A stretch of 64,000 bases of DNA from Axinella damicornis (Eukaryota > Porifera > Demospongiae > Axinellida > Axinellidae): positions 3,836,084-3,900,083 of the forward strand of contig OZ007514.1 in assembly GCA_963931865.1 (NCBI GenBank), given 5' to 3'. The notes under the pieces were generated by a model, which was not told the origin of the DNA, did not search any database, and saw only the letters and a list, made by a program, of their open reading frames with translations. Every line of letters starts with the position of its first letter. The stretch's first letter is position 1. The position numbers and the translations under genes are program-made. Shown one piece after another: positions 11,901-22,391 of the stretch.

Positions 11901-14900
11901 GTCGGAGAAAAGAAGTACGAAGGGCTTGCTGCGAGGCTACCACGCGTTTATCCGGATCCTTGGAAGCAGCTGCTGGCCAAGAACTCGTGAATGAAAATCT
12001 AGGAACGCCACAGACAGGTACCCGCGTACGCTATGGCAGTAAAGAACGAAACGATTATCGGACACTTAGCTACCGCTGCGCGAAAGGTGTCGCGTGTTTG
12101 CTCGCTTTTCCCAAGCAGACCGTCCCTCGGTTGCAGGTAGCTGTCTAACGAGGGCCATCTCGCGAAGTAACTAGCTAGCACCGCGAAAAGATTCTGACTG
12201 TAATAGCTAACTATTCACTCGTGTAAAAAATATTTCGTGTATAAAATTTTCGTGGTTTATGGCAACCACGAAAATATTTTTACAACGAAAATTTCCAGAT
12301 ATACGGTAGTAAGGGCGACAGTAAGGAAAGTGAGACTGACATATGATATTAAAGTGAGACTGATATATACATACAAATGAGACGTGACTACACTGCATGC
12401 TTAGTTGATTGCGCTAAGGCGCTTGGCAATTATTGACTGCAACTATACCTAAATTGTTTCTGAAACAATGCACTAGACACATCCTTTGGCAGAGTATTCT
12501 AATGTCAGGTGATGATTACACAAGTTGACGGAAGGAAAGGGTGAATTGGGATAGGTTTGCTGAATACTGGGCTGGTGAGGTTGAAAATGCATTTCATGGA
12601 GTTATTCTGACTTAAAACTCTTTAGGGCTCAATATCTTTCTCTAGGTCATTTTCAGTCTATAGAACACTTAAACATACCCTAATTTCTGTTCCCTGGCGT
12701 TGCTGGGCTCGAAACTGCTCACACAGGTAATTTCAGCTATACTAAGCGTATACGTGACTTAACCACGCTCACCAATTAACAAACTTGCAATCAAGTCTCC
12801 CGAGAAATGGCAACCTGCCGTAGCTGAAAAACGGGCCATGTATGCTGGAACTGGAGGCCCTACAAAGCCAGACGGCTACTTTCTAAACCCATTTATAATG
12901 AAAATGGCCCTCCCAGTGCCGACCAGGACCTTTCTACTGTGGAGCCCAGACATGGCCATGCCGTTTGCACCCTCCGGGTGCACCCACCCACCTCCCCCTG
13001 TCCCACCCTTTCTGCTGTCGCAGAACCTATATCTCCCAAGGACATTGCCGGAAGTCACATGATGAAGCTGAAAGTATTATGACGACATTTGGCACTATGG
13101 GCCCTAAAGGGCTAATGTACAAAACTCATCTTGCATTTTGTATTGAAAACATTGCCACTCTAAGGTTGCATCAAACTTAGATTCAAGGGGAGTGTTTGCC
13201 CCACCCCCTCCCATTACAGGATGCAGTTAGTGCAAGTGGAGAGGTAGCAATAGTGAAAGATCTACATCCATCTCTGAGAGGACAGTGACACACAATTGAG
13301 GCTTAGAGTGCATGTTCCATATTCACAATGCTTCCACTGATCATTATTAAATACCTCGGACATGTTTGGCGATGACAGCATCCACCAGCTGGTATAGTCT
13401 CACCATCTGCAGTGCAGTGGCAACACCCTCCCAAGAGCGGTCGGGTTTGTATCTCACATACTCCTTCACCACTTCCTCCATCCTCTGAAAGTCATCATGG
13501 TAGGTTGCTTTGATTTCTGTTATCTTCTCGTATCGCACCATGAGTTTACCAGCCAGGTCCTCCCACCATCTCTCCAGCCCCTTCACCACCTCCATGAGGT
13601 TCTCAGTGGTGAGGGTGGGGTCAGCTGGGTGGGGAGACAAGAGTGAGAAAAGTACAATGTGCAACCATGAAGCCATTTCTGTGCAACTGGATTCCAAAGA
13701 ATGCCACCATACTATGCATGATGGTGCCATTAGACACTAATACTGCCAAAAACCCTTACTCCATACATGCCCATAGCCCAATTCCATTCTCAGGACACTG
13801 TTTGTGGAGAAGTGAGAGCTCGAGCCAGAATGACGCTCTAGCTCCTACAAGTGTTTTAACTTCCCAGTTTGGTGAACAGGTACATGTACATTCAACCCAT
13901 ATGAGCCACTGAAGCTCATAAGCACCTGAACCTGGCTATATCCAGGTCATTGCCAAGCTTGCTTGAACAGTGGCAGTGAGATGATTTTGTAAGTTTCAAC
14001 CACGATTATTAGCTGTCAGTATGTTCATCTCAATCTTTTGCACATTGGCTGTACGCTGTATGTAGCACTAGCCAAATACCAAACATTGAGTACGTAAGGT
14101 AATACAGTATTCTTCAGTGGGCTACCACACAGTAGTCTCTTCAGTGGTCTATACACCACTGAAGAATACACCGTACAATAGGTATGGTGCTAGAGTCAAA
14201 GTGCAGAAGAATGAGCCAAACATGCAGGGCAATACATATTCACGTCAACAATCATCATTGCTAGCTACAACTTCCTACACCTAATACCACTGCCAAAATA
14301 TTGCATCACAAGTGTGACAGCATCACATGTACATTCTGTATCCTGCAGACTCTCTTGTAGGATGTGGGTATTGTTGTACCGCAAGTCATCACTAACAGCA
14401 TGCATGTAACTCCCACTGTTTACATATCATAGTCTCATGAAAGAGTGCACCTACAGAAGAGCACCCACTCCACCCTTCGGCCACGAAAACAATAAAAATT
14501 GGCACCCCATGAAAATAAGCCGCCATACAGTATGTGCTGATCATTCAATACAGAGACATAAGATGACTAGTTGAGACGACTCATCTTCCTACCTCATACC
14601 CAGACCACTCCCAGCACTTTCTAGTGGGTGTGGCCTGGGTTGGAGGATAGGTACAGTTTTTGCATGAAGGATCAGTGAAATAGAGCCAGGTTGCTGACAT
14701 GGGCTGCTAAGCTGAAGATTTAACCCTTTAACCACCGAATTCTTCCCACCAAGACAACACATTTTCATGCATTCAGCGCACACCACTTTCGTAGGTACTC
14801 CTCTCCCACAGCATTCGCTCCTCAGCAGCCAAACTTGGTTGGGCCCATACGCATGGAGAGACCCCTCTGACAATACCGTTAATGATATTCATGACCCCCC

Positions 14901-17900
14901 ACAAGCCCAGCAATCGGAGGTCAAAGGTGGATGTCAGCCGGATTTTCACCCAGCATTTCCCTAAACTTGGGCCAGATCTGACTGATGGCACACCTTACAC
15001 CACCAATTTGCATGTTTTCTTGAGGCCCTGGGTGGGGTCTATGAATATCATTAGAATAAAAATTCTCAGGTTGATGAATCCCATTAAAATCAAAAAACGC
15101 CCACGACATGCGAAGGGGGGGGGGGGCTGCCGCCCCCCCCCCCCCCCCCCCCCCCCGCTTGTATGTTTAGTGGGGGAGGCGCGCCGAAATCTGACCAAAT
15201 TTTTGAGTCCTCCCTCAAAGTCGTCCCTGGGCCCTTTGAAGCTTTTTTGGTCGCTTTTTTGGACTGACGAGAAGCCCTACAAGTGCATAGGGTCTAAATG
15301 ACGCCTATAGACGTCAATGGGACTTAAAGGGTTAAGACAAGACTACTGTGTATAATATCAGTATCCCTGTCTGAACACTCTCCATGTGTGTACCTTTGGG
15401 TAAGTACTGTGACACCTTTTCCACTGCTCTATCCTCTCCCTCATGGTAGAGTGCCACGGCAAGGTCCATCCAGGAGGCCAAGGGGTCAGTGTTCACCCAC
15501 CACCCCCAAGTCGCACAGCTCTTCTCTCTCTCAGTGGTGTACTGGTCTTCAATTCTCCGTTCTACAGGATGTGGGACAGACCCCGCCACCCTCCTCAAGT
15601 CACTGACGTCCCTCATAACAGCCATAATGCTGTCCAGAGTCAGGGTGGTATCTGCAACAGAGACAATTAATTACAAAAGCGCAAGTGACCAGCCAGTGAT
15701 GAACAATAGGTGGATGTTAATACTTTTGCAACTATTGTGAAGATAAACTCAACACCAGTTTCGTGGTTAGTGTGCACTTCAAATCATGTAACAGTTGTAC
15801 ATGTATATACAATTTTGTCTAACCATTACAGTAAATTTGGATCAATAGTCAGCTACTTGTTCCATTGGGTATGACAAGGTCATTTCATCTGTCAACATTA
15901 CCCTCATTCTCAGGAATAGTGGACTATAGCTCAATTTTCTAATATTCTGAACCAGAACTATGAGGAAAACAGGAAAGACCTGGTATCAGATATCATGTGA
16001 CTTGTCATGTGGACATTAGATTGATTGCAGAGGGAGTGGCATCACCAGTGCACAACAATGTTGTGAGTGCAGGTACACAAGACTGATCGAACAGGACTCA
16101 CATGCTGACCTTGTAGCCTCATACCCAGGCCTTCTCACCCCAGCATTTGTTACTTGCAGTACTGCAAGCAAGGTGAGAAGGCATGGGTATGAGGCTACTG
16201 ACCTTGCACACCTAGGCATAACTGTGAACCTTGTGAGGTTTTCTTGCTGATGCCACTCCCCCTTACATCCAACTAACATCCATACGATGTCATTCAACTG
16301 ATGTTTCATACCAGTCCCTTCCCCTTTCCCTGTGAAAGGACTACACGTACCACAATTGACAGCAAATTTGGAACTTCAAAACATTTCAAGCGCTTTTAAA
16401 TCTCGTCGGTATCATCTTGTGTATTATAATTGCACCATTTGCTATGTCTCAACACCTGAAATCATACTCTGAGTTCATTTTCGGCAGTCCACCTGTCTAT
16501 ACTGTGTTGGTCACAACGCCACCTCAGTTACACAGCTAGTGGACATTCAAGTCTTGTCCCCACCTATGTATGTACAAATTGCGTGGGTATGTGACCAGAA
16601 ACTGTCCGATGTCCAGGTGTAATTCGGAGCACTGCTTAGCATGGATCTTAAAGCAGGCAATGTGTATGACACGTAAGACAAGGGAAGTTACTCATGACTT
16701 GTATGAGAAATTATCTAAGGTCTAAAATTGTCGGAGGGGCATGCCCCACACCCCCCTAACTGGCATGCTTCATACCACCTATATCGTTCAAGACTCGCCA
16801 GACCAACTGAAAATTGCTTCCTACGGGACTGCAGTTAGAGTACGTTGTTAACTTTGTAGCCTCAGGCCTGGGAGTATGTGCAATAGTAATTCACGTTTTG
16901 ACATTTTGGTGTAACCACATCTGTAATGCACCTCCAAAGGGTCTCACCGTGGGGAACCATTGACAACAAATCATTCCATGCTGAAAAGTAGGTAAAGCTC
17001 AGCTGAAGGGGTCGCTATGTGAGGATGAAATTTGGATCACATGGGTACTAAATCAGTAACCCACGTGGGAACATTTCGAGCTTAGGAAAATTAATGGTAA
17101 AGCTAAAACAATCGTAAGTTAGCTCAAAGGATTTCAAACTACTACAAAGCCCATGAACGTACGTGCATGTATGTATGTATAAACTAAAGGAATTCTCTGA
17201 CTTCTGTTACTGTAGGACTGGTTTAGATTGCGGACAATGTGTTTCCATGTTTTGAAGGCACATTGCGTAATTTATGTGAGTGCATAATATGACGTGTAAT
17301 CCGTATAATGCATTCTAATTGTTGAACACTCCTAACAAAACTTCTTGCGATCAAAACTAGTCCTGCGGTATTGATTATGCACTTCAAATTCATAGAAGGT
17401 CCATGCATACATGTGTACTCAAACAGAGGGGATATTCTGGTGCCAGATAATGATGGAGGGTTTCAGAAGAGATCTCGAGAATGGCATAATCACAGACACA
17501 GTTGAAACAAGGTTGGCTAGGTGGGGCCAACAAATTCACTGAAAATGACCTCGTACTCCTGAGGAAGTCTTTAATTGATAATCAGCTACTTATGTGGAAG
17601 TGTTTGAAGAGACGTAGTTGCTGACGAACCTGTTGCTCCACCAATCATTGCACAATGATTGGTGGAGCAACAGGTTGGAGTGGTACATCAGTAAAGGATA
17701 CATCAAATGTGACGCATGGATTAACCTAGTACCTAAGCGGAGAAGATATACTCCTAGTATCACTTGTTTACGCATGTACATCATGGAGGCGTGGCACAAA
17801 AGTTTGCTAGAGAAAAGCCAATTCATAGTGTGGCCAAGTCTCAACCACTTGTGAATATTATAGTGCTTCGGAGATGGTGTCCATTGTGAGACCATGATCA

Positions 17901-19488
17901 TACATACACCATGCGAAGGCTCAGAAGACCTGACATGCCTCTACAATCAGAGCAAATTTCGGCCATGAGGTACGTCTTTCCAGGTTCCAGGTTTGGTATG
18001 GCTCCCTACCAGCAGGTTCGGTAGGAGCATTATTCATGGAGCAATTCATGTTAGGTTTTTGGTAGGAAAGCCACTTCCACATTATTCCAAACATTTATGA
18101 TGCTCATTAACCAGCAAGTGATACTAGGTGCTCTTCTTCACCTATACGTAGATACTAGGAGTAGCTGGATGTGATAGGATGATGTCATTCATGTGATGGG
18201 ATACCACATGTATGACAGCTAAAATCATGCTGGTATAGTTGCAGTAACTTCGGATGACTCACCTTGTGGTGGTTCTGCAAATCCCCGGATGGGGTCAGCA
18301 ACTGTTAGCTCTCCAGCCCAGTCAAGTGAGTAAACCAGACTCCTCCAGGATGGTGGATGACCCTCTCCCTTGAGCCACAGTTCCACTGCAACACGGAGTC
18401 GATCTTGATCAGAAGTGTTTTCCCTCTGTATTGCATTCAGCTTGTCATGGTCCAAGGAGTAGAAAAGCCACTCCCCCAGTTTCCTCCAGTTCTTCACACC
18501 CTGCACATGTGCCAGGACATTGCTCAGAGTGAGGGGTGGAGCTAAGTGGAGAGAAGAACATATATTGATAACCATCACACAATGTACTCTACGCAACAAT
18601 ATCGTTCAGGTAGCTCCATGTGACTATGACTTGTTGGAAGTAATGACAGTACTCAGAATTGATGTCTTAGTGAAACTCATTAAAGAGGTATACAGGTACT
18701 GTTGTAGACACGCCCATTTACATATATGCCACCACCATGCTGTAATACGGGTTGTCCATTCAATGCTTCCTACAGAGTAAGGCTGTACCGATACCATAAA
18801 TAAGCTTCCGGTTCCGATTCTGAGATTTCAAGGTTATGACTTGCCAATAATAAGGTGGTCCGATACTATAGTTTAAAATGGACTTCATTTTCAGTGGCCA
18901 CTAACTCTTTTTTCTTTCCTCAGGATGATGGGGGGGGGGGGGGGGGGGGGGGGGGGGGTCAATAGAACCCCCCTAGAATCCGGCACCTATAATAGTGGGA
19001 GTGGTTACCTCACTTTCACTCATTTTACCAATTGCACACCAAAGCAAAATGCAAGGAGTCAAGGACACATGAAAGAGGAGGGAGGGTCTAGTATTACAGG
19101 GATGTGCTTTTGTGATTGTGTAAATTACCACCAAGAGCAAAGTTTGTCGATTGCTCTGGCTCTAATGTACTCCTCAGTGGTATTGATCATTTCGCTTGCT
19201 GGCACACTGGCCCGTAGCCAGCCACTAGTCTAGGAGGGTTCCACCACCTAATGTTGGCTCTAGGGTAGTCCAGCGGGCTAGCCCCTCGAATTTTCCCCAG
19301 CACGGATCGACTCACAAAGCGATCGCGCGCTGGAGAAAGCGAAGGGCTAGTCTGTTAGACTAGCTCTATAGGGCAGGGAGAGGTGGGCTGGGACCGAGAC
19401 AACAGTTGTGCAGAAAACGCCCACCACACCAGCCATTACAAGCATTACCTTCAGATACGCTCGTCTTTCCCCTGAGAGTACTCAGCAT
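8628..19488 (-). CDS. Death-death-death-Roc-COR-death protein, unit 1 copy
   Basis: Seven exons (minus strand): 19488-19449, 18541-18263, 15651-15394, 13624-13355, 11312-9271, 9120-9057 and 8935-8628. They join in one frame of 1087 codons including the stop (1086 aa). Each junction has GT and AG sites, and introns 1-4 and 6 are phase 1. Residues about 14-106, 107-192 and 193-282 are death-fold domains. The Roc GTPase follows: P-loop GLPRSGKTS near 314-322, DTGGQ near 460, GTHKD near 551. A COR-like region runs to about 963 and the C-terminal death domain spans about 985-1086. By family, ROCO GTPases with death domains (for example DAPK1) act in cytoplasmic death or immune signalling; a role here is inference. 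It is divergent from a DHAD pseudogene and paralogous to the gene at 29753-42488. The last exon could instead end at a GT donor after 8660 and finish downstream with a few other residues. The gene model is strong; the function is unproven. Confidence 0.82.
9057..9120 (-). CDS. Roc-death gene 1, exon 6: short linker
   Basis: A 64-nt exon, phase 0 to phase 1, sits between a CTGTTCAG acceptor and a GTAGGC donor. It encodes about 21 residues ending in GPHLSL. The unit 2 counterpart (30180-30240) is one codon shorter and keeps the frame, which argues for a real exon. Confidence 0.65.
9271..11312 (-). CDS. Roc-death gene 1, exon 5: Roc GTPase and COR-like region
   Basis: This is a single 2042-nt exon. 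The longer open frame running to 11403 includes intron: a pyrimidine-rich TTTTCATGCTAG acceptor ends at 11313, and the phase matches the death-domain exon before it. G1 is GLPRSGKTS. About 140 residues of acidic, Ser/Pro-rich linker precede G3 (DTGGQPEF), and G4 is GTHKD. The COR-like part contains ALRFLHENVGVIRYY and later CPKGLFGAVAVYLL. The key nucleotide-binding residues Lys and Asp are present, so GTP binding is likely. The exon ends phase 0 at a GTAGGT donor. Confidence 0.88.
11313..13354. other. Intron 4 of Roc-death gene 1
   Basis: It holds the TIR element at 11782-12308 and a 145-base block at 12940-13085 that recurs inverted at 43495-43645. The rest aligns with 32407-34903. Confidence 0.6.
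11782..12308. mobile_element. TIR element, TACCGTATATCTGG ends
   Basis: The left end TACCCGTATATCTGG and the right end CCAGATATACGGTA are near-perfect inverted repeats extending to TTTTCGT (about 23 bases). Subterminal CACGAAAAT copies repeat at both ends. The interior (11930-12185) is CpG-rich, unlike the flanks, and has no transposase. A non-autonomous DNA transposon is likely. Confidence 0.75.
13355..13624 (-). CDS. Roc-death gene 1, exon 4: death domain 3
   Basis: The exon has a CCCAG acceptor and a GTATTT donor, 270 nt, phase 1-1. The translation has LMEVVKGLERWWEDLA followed by YVRYKPDRSWEGVATAL, the usual W..L and SW..L.A.L death-domain pattern. Its last base joins the Roc exon as a Gly codon. 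The unit 2 match is 34904-35173, of equal length. Confidence 0.82.
13625..15393. other. Intron 3 of Roc-death gene 1
   Basis: It contains a 63-base inverted repeat at 14107-14169 (TATTCTTCAGTGG arms, also at 35636-35697) and the TTAA-flanked insertion at 14724-15331. Nothing coding seen. Confidence 0.6.
14724..15331. mobile_element. piggyBac-type non-autonomous element with TTAA target site
   Basis: The ends are CCCTTTAA and TTAAAGGG, flanked by TTAA at 14720-14723 and 15332-15335. Unit 2 has the empty site GATTTAAGACAAG at 36709-36721 with a single TTAA. CCC ends plus a TTAA duplication are the signature of piggyBac-like elements. A poly-G/poly-C tract lies inside (15115-15156). No transposase. 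Confidence 0.85.
15394..15651 (-). CDS. Roc-death gene 1, exon 3: death domain 2
   Basis: A TTGCAG acceptor and a GTACAC donor bound 258 nt with phase 1 on both sides. The product shows the helical death-fold spacing, with IEDQY, WGWWVNTD and SWMDLAVAL in order. Relative to the unit 2 exon (36774-37043) it lacks four codons just after the DLRRVA segment. It lies beside the transposon insertion at 14724-15331, which stops 62 bases from the exon. Confidence 0.8.
15652..18262. other. Intron 2 of Roc-death gene 1
   Basis: It includes the hairpin repeat at 16114-16197 and a perfect inverted repeat around 17629-17680 (CTGTTGCTCCACCAATCATT arms). It aligns with 37044-40374. I see no exon; the conserved frame at 16016-16309 has no suitable splice context. 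Confidence 0.55.
16114..16197. mobile_element. TAGCCTCATACCCAGG hairpin repeat (unit 1 intron)
   Basis: Ends TAGCCTCATACCCAGGCCTT and its near complement. Its counterpart 37551-37643 sits at the same place in unit 2, so this insertion predates the unit duplication. Confidence 0.8.
18263..18541 (-). CDS. Roc-death gene 1, exon 2: death domain 1
   Basis: A TTAG acceptor starts the exon and a GTGAGT donor ends it; it is 279 nt with phase 1 at both ends. The product has the death-fold pattern of spaced Trp and Leu: WRKLGEWL near the start, then a WL..SW..L segment followed by AGELTVAD. It is close to 40375-40671 in unit 2, which is 18 nt longer in the middle. Confidence 0.8.
18542..19448. other. 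Intron 1 of Roc-death gene 1
   Basis: Poly-G at 18930-18958. The part 18680-18870 matches 58860-59045 and 18955-19260 matches 62265-62580, tying the right end of the window to a third unit. Confidence 0.6.
19449..19488 (-). CDS. Roc-death gene 1, exon 1 (start codon)
   Basis: The exon encodes MLSTLRGKTSVSE plus one base, then a GTAATG donor. The same 13-residue start with the same phase occurs at 42488-42449 and 62694-62655. The phase-1 end joins the next exon (g+ct = Ala) without a stop. The short leader and the conservation across three copies support this start. Confidence 0.7.
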
Positions 19489-19626
19489 AGCGGGCACTTG
19501 GCAGTCTTGCTGGTGTGCACTTTTGGTCGGCCGCGTTTGGGTGTGGCAGAATAACAAAGTGTATGGCTTCCATGCGGATTCGGAACGGGACTGAGTCAAA
19601 TCATAATAATTGCAGGGGCATGCCAC
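19489..19626. promoter_or_regulatory. Putative bidirectional promoter, unit 1
   Basis: 138 bp separate the minus-strand start of the Roc-death gene from the first plus-strand DHAD-type ATG. There is no TATA box. The stretch has a GC-rich core (GGTCGGCCGCGTTTGGG) and matches 42489-42658 in unit 2 in several blocks, including GTGTGGCAGAATAACA. The promoter role is inferred from head-to-head geometry only. Confidence 0.5.
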
Positions 19627-20810
19627 ATGTCCCAGCATGGCAGCAAATGGCTGAAGAGTGAAGACTCTGCTAAGAAAATGAAGCTCTCCAGCTACAAAGT
19701 AGGTGTAAATGTAGTATTCCTGATGCCATATATGGCCTGGACTAGACGTATTGATGGGGGGCTGGGAACCGAGCAAATAGTGCAGCCTGCCATCTTGGTA
19801 TTTTGGTATCTGTGGATGGAACTGCTGCTCTGTGTCCCAGTCCAGCTACGTAAAGCTGTAAGCTGCAATTCCGTTGTTAGCTTCCAGTCCCATGCTGTCT
19901 CTGTAGGCCACACCCCCTTTGCTAAAATATGGAAGATCTGATTAGCGTACAATGTCCTGCCACTAACATTTGCCTTCAATCTACGAAGCTTATATGTTCT
20001 GGTCCTTTAGGTATATGTATTGAGAGACTAGTTGGACAAAGGCCACATAAACTAAACTAGGTTGTCATCCTCACGGGTAACCTCATTCCAAGGTCGCCCA
20101 CACCGTTTCTGGTTGCAGTACTCCAAGCAACCAAGCTGGTCAATATCACGACAGTTGAAGCAGCTACGTACATCTGTAGTTGTACTAGCGGCTGACGTGT
20201 TCTCTCTGTGTGTACAGGAGCGGAGCCAGACCCTGACAGGGCAGCCAGGTGACCACGCCCACTGGGTGAAGAGGGTAAGTGAGACATGATAGTTCATAGC
20301 ACAATGGACGGACTGTCCAGGATATATGTATTGTGTGAATCTCTGTCTGCAGTTTCTGAGTGGTCACGCTCCATTTCACAGTCTGCAGCCAGGGCACATT
20401 TGAGGGCGGCAGGCTTCAAGGTATGGCCCTCACCCACACGCACATGCATCCATACACATGCACACTCACATGTGCACATACACACAAATTGTTATTATTG
20501 TACATACTGTGTTTACATGATTGTGTCACATGGTGTTATGTGTATAACCCATCCTTACACACATGCTGGTAGGATGAAGATTTCAGCAAGCCCATTGTCA
20601 CCGTGGCTTGTCCCTACAGCAATGCCCTCCCCTGCAACAACCACTTCCAGTGAGTAATTATTGCGCAATTCATCTTTTTTCTCCCTCATCTCCGACTTGT
20701 TCTCCTCCTTCGTCTGATGCAGGGAGCTCGGTCAGCTCATCATTGTGGCTGCTGTGGAGAACAGAGGTCTGCTGAGCTGACTTCTAGCAGTTCGGTAGCA
20801 CAGCATTGTT

Positions 20811-21265
20811 CCCCTCCTTCCTTCCTCCCTCTCCCCTCCCTCTCCCTGTCCTCCTCTCTCCCTCCCCTCCTCCCTCTCCCTCCTCCCTCCCCTCCTCCCT
20901 CCCTCCCCTCCTCTCTCCACCCCTTCCTTCTCCCTCCCCTCCTCCCTCCCCCTCCCTCTGCTCTCACTCTCCTCTCCTCTCCCTCCCTCTCCCTGTCCTC
21001 CTCTCTCCCTCCCTCTCCCTCCCCTCCTCCCTCTCCCTCCTCCCTCTCCCTCCCCTCCTCTCTCCACCCCCTCCTTCTCCCTCCCCTGCTCCCTCCCCCT
21101 CCCTCTGCTCTCACTCTCCTCTCCTCTCTCTCCCCTCTCCTCCCTCCCCCCTCCATCCCTCCCCTCCTCCCTCGTCTCCTCCCTCCCTCCTCCCTCCTTC
21201 TCCCTCCCTCCTCCCTCCCTCTCCCGTTCCTCCTCACTCCCTCTGCTCCCACCCTCCACTCTCTT
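20811..21265 (+). repeat. Long polypyrimidine tract in DHAD pseudogene intron
   Basis: About 455 bases of nearly pure C/T (CCCTCCCTC, CTCTCC). The matching intron in unit 2 has only about 130 bases (45573-45703), so it expanded in the dead copy or contracted in the live one. Confidence 0.85.
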
Positions 21266-21479
21266 CCATTTAGGGAAAGCATTCATCTGTAGCACACCGG
21301 TTGTCTGTGAAGGAAAAACAACGGTGGGTCACATGAGGTGTTTGCAAAACTGTATTGGAATGATATGTTTACCCTAGCTCACACACATGTGCCTTCGCAC
21401 GCATAAATTCAATAATCCTTACACACTCACCACACCCACACATTCACGCTCACACAACACACAACTCATTGGAGTTTGT

Positions 21480-21690
21480 ACTCTTATAGATATGCTAGAG
21501 GTTATCAGAGATTGAGATTACTAGAGATTACAAGGGATCACTAGAGTTTACTAGAGAGTACTAGGAATTACCAGAGATTATAACTAGAGACTAGTAGAGA
21601 TTACTAGAAATTACTAGAGATTACTGGAGATTACTGGGGAGTACTAGGGATTACTAGAGATTACAAGAGTTTTCTAGGGATTAGTTGATT
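21480..21690 (+). repeat. TACTAGAGAT minisatellite, copy 2
   Basis: The same unit as at 571-855, here about 210 bases. It sits where DHAD exons 7-13 would be expected, marking the deletion scar. Confidence 0.85.
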
Positions 21691-21854
21691 GATCATACAT
21701 GTGTGTGAGCAATGTTTTACTGGAGCATTGTCTAATTGCTGCAGGATTTGAGAATGCTGTAACTGTGGTGTGTCATGATTGTGATGTCCCTCTGTCCTTA
21801 GACATGACTGGAGACAGAGTTCCTCTCACAGTCAGCCTCAAACCATGTGGCAAG

Positions 21855-22332
21855 GTGAGGGAGGGAGGGAGGGATTCAGGAGACGGAGGGGGACTTATGA
21901 AGGAAACGTCTACTGCCACTACCCGTATACAACTATTGACCTACTCTCTACTAGCCTCGTTCCCAGGCCACGTGGGAGGAGGGAAAAGTGGCCTGGTATC
22001 TTCTATCTGCCCCATGATTTCATAGGGTATTGTATACCATCGTTGCAAACTGTAATATCATTCTGTCTATCATTGTACCACTAGTGTGGTCGAAGGTTGG
22101 TCGAAGGTGGCCTTGTGCATTCTGTCACAACAATTTGTTGGTAGCAGTGAAGATTGTTCATTCATTGCCACCTAATTCAGAGGCAGAACCGAGTCTGGGA
22201 ATGAGGCTAGTTGTAAACTATCCACTATCCTGGTCCTTTGTCATTCAGGTATAGTGGGGAGCAGTATTGCTCTCCAACCTCAGACATTCACACACACGCA
22301 CGCACGCACGCACGCATGCACGCACGCACGTA

Positions 22333-22391
<59 letters not shown>

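Larger units (their letters stand above)
8628..21470. repeat. Tandem duplicated gene-pair unit 1
   Basis: Introns as well as exons align with unit 2: 8628-11700 with 29753-32770, 13240-14720 with 34815-36711, 15336-16330 with 36712-37800, 16330-18600 with 37800-40710, 19380-19900 with 42360-42790 and 20218-21470 with 44553-45895. Intron similarity indicates a fairly recent duplication. Confidence 0.85.
19627..21854 (+). pseudogene. Dihydroxy-acid dehydratase pseudogene, unit 1
   Basis: Exon-like blocks match the unit 2 DHAD gene in order: 19627-19698 (start exon ending MKLSSYK), 20218-20274, 20382-20420, 20573-20653, 20727-20766 and 21274-21323, then after a large deletion 21745-21854. The last block fuses parts of two DHAD exons with no intron between them. 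Everything for the Cys-Asp-Lys and SGSCGG cluster motifs and the whole C-terminal half is missing. The first exon has a 7-base insertion that shifts the original ATG into a stop, although an upstream ATG stays open. The third block ends TGA where unit 2 has TGG. It cannot encode an active enzyme. Confidence 0.85.

Noticed and set aside
16016..16309. Minus-strand frame conserved with 37453-37812, considered as an extra Roc-death exon
   Set aside because: The whole intron is conserved between units, part of the frame is a hairpin repeat, and the flanking exons already join in phase.
20732..21295. Three long open frames (about 155-190 codons) on both strands
   Set aside because: They are Ser/Pro/Leu or Arg/Glu/Gly low-complexity readings of a polypyrimidine tract within an intron.
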